From the NCBI GenBank assembly GCA_910585465.1, contig CAJUEW010000005.1:70808-134807 (forward strand): DNA of 64,000 nt. Direction: 5' to 3'. The position numbers and the translations under genes are program-made. This DNA is from an uncultured Lachnospiraceae bacterium. GTDB lineage: Bacteria; Bacillota; Clostridia; Lachnospirales; Lachnospiraceae. Positions 59,137 to 64,000 of the stretch are shown here, piece by piece; the stretch's first letter is position 1; each line of letters begins with the position of its first letter. The notes under the pieces are model-generated. The model searched no databases. It was not told the DNA's origin and saw only the letters and a list, made by a program, of their open reading frames with translations.

Positions 59137-59160
59137 GAAAAACTTAAGTTTTAAGTTTCT
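59137..59160 (-). terminator. AT-rich hairpin after rho
   Basis: AAACTTAA (59140-59147) and TTAAGTTT (59151-59158) form an 8-base stem with a 3-base loop, followed by TTTC on the minus strand, 13 bases after the rho stop. It is AT-rich, so strength is uncertain. Confidence 0.5.
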
Positions 59161-59172
59161 CAGGGAATGCCT

Positions 59173-60513
59173 TTAGAAAAACCGCGTCTGCTTTGCATTC
59201 TGTACAAACTCTTCATTGTTTTTTGTCCTGGCAAACAGATTCAGAATTGTCTCCACTGCATCATCCGCTTTCATGCTGTTCAAAGCCTTACGGATATTGT
59301 CCATAGCCTTCTGCTCCTCCGAATTCAGGAGCAGATCCTCTCTTCTCGTACCGGACTTGGGAATATCAATCGCCGGAAATACCCGTTTTTCAGCCACCTT
59401 TCGGTCAAGCACCAGTTCCATATTCCCGGTACTCTTAAACTCCTCATATACCACATCATCCATCTTACTTCCCGTATCCACAAGCGCTGTCGCCAGAATA
59501 GTAAGGCTTCCGCCCTCCCGCATATTTCTTGCCGCTCCAAAAAAACGTTTCGGCATATGGAGCGCCGCCGGATCAAGGCCGCCGGACAGAGTACGTCCGC
59601 TGGGAGGGACTGTCAGATTGTAGGCACGGGCCAGACGGGTAATGCTGTCCAGAAGAATTGCCACATCCCTGCCGCCCTCCACCAGGCGCTTCGCACGTTC
59701 AATGACCATCTCTGATACTCTCTTATGACGCTCTGCCAGTTCGTCAAAGGTGGAGTAAACCACTTCCACATTCTTTCCCTCGATGGCTTCCTTCACGTCC
59801 GTAACTTCCTCCGGACGTTCATCAATCAGCAGAATAATCAGATACATCTCCGGATTGTTTTTGGTAATGGACTTTGCCACATCCTTTAAAAGAGTGGTCT
59901 TTCCTGCCTTCGGAGGAGACACAATCATACCTCGCTGCCCCTTTCCAATCGGAGCAATCTCATCCACAATTCTCATGGCCAGGCTTCCTCCCGGACGCTC
60001 CAGCCGGATCCGCTCATTTGGAAAAACCGGAGTCAGATCTTCAAAATTCGGTCTTTTTGTATTAGCCTCCGGGTGCTGCCCGTTAATACTTTTCACATAT
60101 AATAAAGCGCTGAACTTTTCCTTTTCCGTCTTAATCTTCGTATTCCCCGTCACAATATCTCCGGTTTTCAGATTAAACCGCCGAATCTGAGACGGCGATA
60201 CATACACGTCATTCTCCCCGGGCAGATAGTTGGCACTCCGGATAAACCCAAAGCCATCCGCCATAACCTCAATAATCCCATGGGCGGTTTGTCCGCTGTC
60301 CAGCTGTTCCATATCTGATACCGTCTTTCCGCTCTCATTCGCCTGTGTCCTGACCGCCTCTGTTGCCGCTGCTTTCTCATCTGCCGCAAGCATTGTTTCA
60401 ATCACAGCTTCCTTTCTCATGGTGGAAGTCCCTTTAAGCCCTCTGCTCTTTGCGATATCCCTTAAAACTGCCAGAGAAAGGGACTCGTATTTTTCCCTCA
60501 TATTATTATCCAT
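59173..60513 (-). CDS. rho: Transcription termination factor Rho
   Basis: Rho is a hexameric RNA helicase that ends transcription. The 446-residue protein has an N-terminal domain LRDIAKSRGLKG, the RNA-binding cold-shock domain with GFGFIRSANYLPGENDVYVSPSQIRRF (about residues 87-112), Walker A VSPPKAGKTTLL near residue 200, Walker B VAILLDSITRLARAYN and the arginine region VLDRKVAEKRVFPAID. The first ATG has AGGAGG 5 bases upstream and is used. It precedes rpmE, as in many Firmicutes. Confidence 0.96.
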   Translation of the reverse strand: MDNNMREKYESLSLAVLRDIAKSRGLKGTSTMRKEAVIETMLAADEKAAATEAVRTQANESGKTVSDMEQLDSGQTAHGIIEVMADGFGFIRSANYLPGENDVYVSPSQIRRFNLKTGDIVTGNTKIKTEKEKFSALLYVKSINGQHPEANTKRPNFEDLTPVFPNERIRLERPGGSLAMRIVDEIAPIGKGQRGMIVSPPKAGKTTLLKDVAKSITKNNPEMYLIILLIDERPEEVTDVKEAIEGKNVEVVYSTFDELAERHKRVSEMVIERAKRLVEGGRDVAILLDSITRLARAYNLTVPPSGRTLSGGLDPAALHMPKRFFGAARNMREGGSLTILATALVDTGSKMDDVVYEEFKSTGNMELVLDRKVAEKRVFPAIDIPKSGTRREDLLLNSEEQKAMDNIRKALNSMKADDAVETILNLFARTKNNEEFVQNAKQTRFF

Positions 60514-60650
60514 ATATTCCTCCTGTCATGGTACTCATACATTCCTGATTTTATTGGGGAATATTCCGCCAGAACAGGCGGATTATTATCTGAACCATTT
60601 TTAGTATACTATCTTTGTCCCTAAAAGGAAAGGGAAACTTTTTTCAAAAC

Positions 60651-60679
60651 TTGATTTTTGTTTTCTCCTATGCTAGATT
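60651..60679 (+). promoter_or_regulatory. Promoter of the radical SAM gene
   Basis: TTGATT (60651-60656) is followed after 17 bases by TAGATT (60674-60679), with TGC before the -10. Transcription would begin at or next to the ATG at 60687, giving almost no leader. Confidence 0.6.
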
Positions 60680-60686
60680 TTATTAT

Positions 60687-61616
60687 ATGAAACAATGGAA
60701 TGACAAGCCATACCACTCTCTTGACTATGAATTAAAGAAACGATTCGGCGAAAAGGTATACCGTCTCACTCTGAACGGCGGCATGAGCTGTCCCAACCGG
60801 GACGGACATATCGGATATGGAGGCTGCATCTTCTGCAGCAGCGGCGGTTCCGGAGAATTTGCCGCTAATCCGTCTCTCTCTATTCAGCAGCAGATAAAAG
60901 CCGGCATACAAATGCTTTCGGGCAAACGGCCTGTTCACAAATACATCGCCTATTTTCAGGCCTTTACCAATACCTACGGACCAGTTGAATATCTTCGTTC
61001 TATTTTTACAGAGGCCATTTCCTGCCCTGAGGTTGTACTCTTATCCATTGCCACAAGGCCGGACTGCCTGCAGCCGGAAATCATTGCGCTGCTGACAGAA
61101 TTAAACCAGATAAAACCTGTATGGGTGGAACTGGGGCTGCAGACTATGCATGAAAATACCGCTGCCTTTATCCGGCGGGGATATCCGCTTCCTGTATTCG
61201 AGGATGCGGTAAAAAGGCTCCGTCTTGCAGGCATTGAAGTAATCACCCATGTGATTCTCGGGCTTCCCGGAGAAACCCGGGAGCATATGCTCAATACGAT
61301 CCGCTATTTAAATACACAGGATATTCAAGGTATAAAGCTTCAGCTTCTGCATATTTTAAAAGGAACTGATCTGGCTGTCCTGTACGAACAGAATCCTTTT
61401 CCGGTCTTTTCTATGGAAGAATATGTACAAATGATTCTTTCCTGTGTGGAGATTCTAAGACCGGATATCGTCATTCACCGCTTAACCGGGGATGGTCCGA
61501 GAGAACTGCTGACTGCCCCCCTGTGGAGCAGCGCCAAGCGGGAGGTTCTCAACAGAATTCACCGGTCCTTCCGTCTGCAGGATACCTGGCAGGGTAAATT
61601 ATTTCAGGAAAAATAA
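60687..61616 (+). CDS. TIGR01212 family radical SAM protein (YhcC-like)
   Basis: The 309-residue protein starts MKQWNDKPYHSLDYELKKRFGEKVYRL, the usual family opening. Cys35, Cys47 and Cys50 (CPNRDGHIGYGGCIFC) form the iron-sulfur site with the family spacing. GLPGETREHMLNTIRYL and QGIKLQLLHILKGTDLA near the C-terminus also fit. The reaction is not established for the family. No ribosome site precedes the ATG, and the promoter suggests a leaderless message. It is followed by DUF4364 after 12 bases. Confidence 0.9.
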   Translation: MKQWNDKPYHSLDYELKKRFGEKVYRLTLNGGMSCPNRDGHIGYGGCIFCSSGGSGEFAANPSLSIQQQIKAGIQMLSGKRPVHKYIAYFQAFTNTYGPVEYLRSIFTEAISCPEVVLLSIATRPDCLQPEIIALLTELNQIKPVWVELGLQTMHENTAAFIRRGYPLPVFEDAVKRLRLAGIEVITHVILGLPGETREHMLNTIRYLNTQDIQGIKLQLLHILKGTDLAVLYEQNPFPVFSMEEYVQMILSCVEILRPDIVIHRLTGDGPRELLTAPLWSSAKREVLNRIHRSFRLQDTWQGKLFQEK

Positions 61617-61628
61617 AGGAGGCGCCTT

Positions 61629-62141
61629 ATGGCAGATACACTGACACTGTATAAACTGATCGTTTTGAAAATGCTGGACCAGATAGATTCCCCTTTGTCC
61701 AATTCTCAGATCTCCGAATTTATTCTTGAAAAAGAATATACGAACTATTTCACTTTGCAGCAGGTACTCTCAGAGATGACAGAGACCGGGCTGGTGACTC
61801 TCTCCAGCAGCCACAACTGTTCCTTATACCGTATCACAGAGTCGGGACGGAACACTCTTGATTTTTTCGGGAGCAAAGTCTCCGATGCCATATGCAGCGA
61901 TATCAAATCCTATCTGGAAGAAAACAAGGTAGAAATCCGGAATACTCTTGCCACTACCTCCGATTATTTTCCGGGCAATAACAGCGACTTTCTGGTCCGC
62001 TGCCAGGTAAAAGAACAGGATTCCACCTTGATTGAGCTTACACTCTCTGTCCCGTCCGAAAAACAGGCAGTTTCCGTGTGCAATCACTGGAAGGAAAAAA
62101 GCCAGGAAATATATGCCCATGTTATGAAGAGCCTGTTATAG
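61629..62141 (+). CDS. DUF4364 family protein (winged-helix-like)
   Basis: The 170-residue protein has TLTLYKLIVLKMLDQIDSPLSNSQISEFILEKEYTNYFTLQQVLSEMTETGLV, a winged-helix-like N-terminal half, followed by LYRITESGRNTLDFF. The C-terminal part is mixed alpha/beta. DUF4364 proteins are common in Clostridia and may regulate transcription, but no target is known. AGGAGG lies 7 bases upstream of the ATG. It is in an operon with the radical SAM gene and converges on the exporter gene with 4 bases between the stop codons. Confidence 0.88.
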   Translation: MADTLTLYKLIVLKMLDQIDSPLSNSQISEFILEKEYTNYFTLQQVLSEMTETGLVTLSSSHNCSLYRITESGRNTLDFFGSKVSDAICSDIKSYLEENKVEIRNTLATTSDYFPGNNSDFLVRCQVKEQDSTLIELTLSVPSEKQAVSVCNHWKEKSQEIYAHVMKSLL

Positions 62142-62147
62142 GCTCTT
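62127..62147 (+). terminator. Terminator overlapping the stop codons of convergent genes
   Basis: AAGAGCCT (62127-62134) and AGGCTCTT (62140-62147) form a perfect 8-base stem around GTTAT, followed by ATGTTTTATTAT on the plus strand. It spans the DUF4364 stop and reaches the stop of the exporter gene. Confidence 0.7.
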
Positions 62148-63309
62148 ATGTTTTATTATCGGAGCGGTATTCATCAATAAACTCCTTAAGCTCCCGGACA
62201 TTTCGGATAATATGCTCAAAGGCTCCCGCCTCATAAAACTGAATCAGAATCAGGCCCGCAGGAACGGCAATGATCATGCCCAGAAGCCCTGACACACGAT
62301 ATCCGATAAACAACAGGAAAAGTGCCGTTAACGTATCAATTCCCACACTGTCGCCTACCATTTTAGGCTGAATCAGTTGTCTGGTTACCTGAGTGACGGC
62401 ATACAGAACCATAAGTCCTGCTGCCCTTGGCATGGCATCGCTCAGGGCACAGAATATTGCCCAGGGAATCAGCGCTGTACCGGTCCCCAGCATGGGCAGA
62501 AAATCCATTAATGCAATCAGAGCGGCCAGAAGAATAGCATAGTCAATTCTCATGACAAGAAAACCAACCGCCAGAATCACTCCAACCACTCCCATAATCT
62601 TAAACTGTGCCCGGAAATACCCTCCTACCGCATACTTCAGCTTCCCCCACACCATATGAAGCTGAGTCTTGGCGCTTTCCGGAAGAATCAGGTTTCCGAT
62701 TCTGTGAATTCTTTCCCGCTGGGCAATAAAAAAATAAGCGAACAGCAGCACGAAGAAAAAGGAAATCAGAAGAGAAGGGATATTTCTGGCCGCATTGCCG
62801 GCCACCTCAATGGTTCCCCCTCCCAGACCGCTGATGATCTGACCCAGATAAGCAGTAAAATGCTCTGTAAAATCCGCAATTTTTTCCCGGGTATCCAAAG
62901 GCATTCTGGACGCAATTCCCTGCATATTTTCCGCAATCCTGTCCAGTCCCTCCACAAGCGCCTGATAATATACAGGAAGCCGCCCCATAAGCATCCCCAG
63001 TTCCTTATAGAGCCACAGGACTGCATAGTAGCAGCCAACTACAATCAGAAAAATTGCTCCAAAAATAATCCCAAAGGAACTATGCTTGCGCACAATATGA
63101 AGGTGATTTTCCAGAAACCGCACAAGCGGATTTGCCATCTGAGCAATCAGCCACCCCACAATAACCGGAAGAAAAAAACGCACCAGGGCAGGCCCTGCAA
63201 ATAGAAGGAACAAGACCTCCCCCACAAAAATTCCTATATTCAGTAAATTTTTACGGACTCTCCTCCTGCATGAGTCCTTCTCCGTGTTTCTGAAAAAATC
63301 CCCGCTCAT
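62146..63309 (-). CDS. AI-2E family transporter (YtvI/PerM-like)
   Basis: The 387-residue protein has about seven to eight hydrophobic segments, with RFFLPVIVGWLIAQMANPLVRFLE near the start, a long middle helical part, and the conserved DFLPMLGTGTALIPWA and LIQPKMVGDSVGIDTLTALFLLFIGYRVSGLLGMIIAVPAG in the C-terminal half. The family exports varied solutes, and AI-2 transport is not implied. ATG 63309 is chosen because GGAGG lies 10 bases upstream and it overlaps the ysxC stop by 4 bases. Confidence 0.9.
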   Translation of the reverse strand: MSGDFFRNTEKDSCRRRVRKNLLNIGIFVGEVLFLLFAGPALVRFFLPVIVGWLIAQMANPLVRFLENHLHIVRKHSSFGIIFGAIFLIVVGCYYAVLWLYKELGMLMGRLPVYYQALVEGLDRIAENMQGIASRMPLDTREKIADFTEHFTAYLGQIISGLGGGTIEVAGNAARNIPSLLISFFFVLLFAYFFIAQRERIHRIGNLILPESAKTQLHMVWGKLKYAVGGYFRAQFKIMGVVGVILAVGFLVMRIDYAILLAALIALMDFLPMLGTGTALIPWAIFCALSDAMPRAAGLMVLYAVTQVTRQLIQPKMVGDSVGIDTLTALFLLFIGYRVSGLLGMIIAVPAGLILIQFYEAGAFEHIIRNVRELKEFIDEYRSDNKT

Positions 63310-63902
63310 ACAGACGGTGCCTCCGCAAAAGCATCTATGATTTCCCATATCTCGTCACGTCCCTGTTTTGTCTCTGCAGAGAACGGAATAATCCTTGTGC
63401 CGGGAACCAGCTGAAGTCCTTCTCTCAGCAGCTTCAACTGCTTTTGCACCTGGCTTCTTTTGATCTTATCCAGCTTTGTCGCAATAATAATCGGTTCATA
63501 TCCCTGATAAACAACCCAGTTATACATATCTCTGTCGTTGACAGACGGCTCATGACGAATATCGATCAGAAGAAACACTGCCTTTAGTTGTCCGGAATTA
63601 TGCAGATAACGTTCAATCATCCGGCCCCATTTTGCCTTTGTCTCCTCACTCACCTTCGCATAGCCATAACCCGGAAGGTCTACCAGATAAACCTCATTGT
63701 TGACATTATAAAAATTGATAGTCTGGGTTTTACCTGGCTGGGAGGATATTCTGGCCATGGATTTCCTGTTCAGAAGCCCGTTGATCAGAGAAGATTTCCC
63801 TACATTGGATTTTCCGGCAAACGCCACCTCGGGCCTTGTATTCTCCGGCAGCCTGCTTGTAATCCCGCAGACCGTTTCCAGTTCTACCTGTTTAATAATC
63901 AT
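63306..63902 (-). CDS. ysxC: Ribosome biogenesis GTP-binding protein YsxC/EngB
   Basis: The 198-residue GTPase has G1 GKSNVGKSS at residues 30-38, G3 DLPGYG, G4 TKLDK and a C-terminal FSAETKQGRDEIWEII. It helps 50S subunit assembly. AAGGAGCG precedes the ATG. It lies 9 bases downstream of the lon stop, the usual Firmicutes arrangement, and overlaps the exporter gene by 4 bases. Confidence 0.95.
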   Translation of the reverse strand: MIIKQVELETVCGITSRLPENTRPEVAFAGKSNVGKSSLINGLLNRKSMARISSQPGKTQTINFYNVNNEVYLVDLPGYGYAKVSEETKAKWGRMIERYLHNSGQLKAVFLLIDIRHEPSVNDRDMYNWVVYQGYEPIIIATKLDKIKRSQVQKQLKLLREGLQLVPGTRIIPFSAETKQGRDEIWEIIDAFAEAPSV

Positions 63903-63911
63903 ATTCGCTCC

Positions 63912-64000
63912 TTATGCAAAAGCATGTGAAATTACCTCATTCATAGTTTCCGCATAAACCATTTCCATTCCCCCTGTAATCTCTTCCGACAGTTCTTCCA
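63912..64000 (-). CDS. lon: ATP-dependent protease Lon, C-terminal end (partial)
   Basis: Only the last 28 codons and stop are in the window. The peptide ends ITGGMEMVYAETMNEVISHAFA, which fits the end of the Lon protease domain, where a helix with TMxEVLxHAL is common. Its position just before ysxC agrees, because lon-ysxC is a conserved pair. The catalytic Ser and Lys lie outside the window, so the call rests on context and a short match. Confidence 0.7.
   Translation of the reverse strand, partial: EELSEEITGGMEMVYAETMNEVISHAFA

Noticed and set aside
1..64000. CRISPR arrays, tRNA or rRNA genes, insertion sequences, integrases and prophage genes
   Set aside because: No spaced direct repeats, cloverleaf sequences, rRNA-like stretches, transposases or phage structural genes were seen.

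Overview
The window looks like a chromosomal segment of a Gram-positive Clostridia member, most likely Lachnospiraceae. Supporting signs are strong AGGAGG ribosome binding sites, sigma-A type promoters, Firmicutes-only families (DUF4358, DUF4364, YqeG, Ser46-type HPr, type III glutamine synthetase), solute-binding lipoproteins, and the order rho-rpmE-DUF1385-prmC-prfA. Base composition looks moderate but was not computed. I saw no rRNA, tRNA, CRISPR array, insertion sequence or prophage. Most genes lie on the minus strand.

Layout. 1-5592: a minus-strand glycosyltransferase operon (GT4, three GT2, DUF2304, two GT-C membrane proteins) for a surface glycan, divergent from a fucosyltransferase-fold gene (5732-6514). 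6597-10395: a small acidic lipoprotein, then glycogen branching enzyme and a GH13 amylase. 10518-12872: TelA and XpaC-like proteins. 12936-17888: a complete branched-chain amino acid ABC transporter (livJHMGF) with two promoters that share an operator-like motif. 18025-24019: an NlpC/P60 hydrolase, a solitary SmtB/ArsR regulator, an O-acylation cassette (DUF4358, MBOAT, DHHW) downstream of a nuclease-like gene, and HPr.

24224-38743: the most coherent block, a pentose (probably D-xylose) locus. It holds a ChvE/MmsA/MmsB-type importer, a sensory cassette of two sugar-binding proteins around a YesM-like kinase and a YesN-like regulator with overlapping genes, a FucI-fold isomerase of the type shown to be a xylose isomerase in Clostridium acetobutylicum, a DUF4867 protein, xylulokinase, and a divergent LacI-family repressor with two matching operators. 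There is no canonical XylA.

38815-47573: DUF3298 lipoproteins around a split chromate transporter, an unrecognised protein, YqeG, and a sialic acid segment (rpiR, nanA, nanE) beside rpiB. 47693-52465: glnN with a terminator hairpin in its leader, a lipid kinase, a small export protein, and hisC overlapping a DUF2156 acyltransferase. 53443-64000: housekeeping genes (sugar nucleotidyltransferase, glmM, prfA, prmC, DUF1385, rpmE, rho, a radical SAM protein, DUF4364, an AI-2E family exporter, ysxC and the end of lon).

No wholly new system is evident. The best leads are the xylose locus with its DUF4867 protein and two-binding-protein sensor, and several cis-regulatory structures (glnN leader terminator, liv palindromes, xyl operators, rpmE leader).
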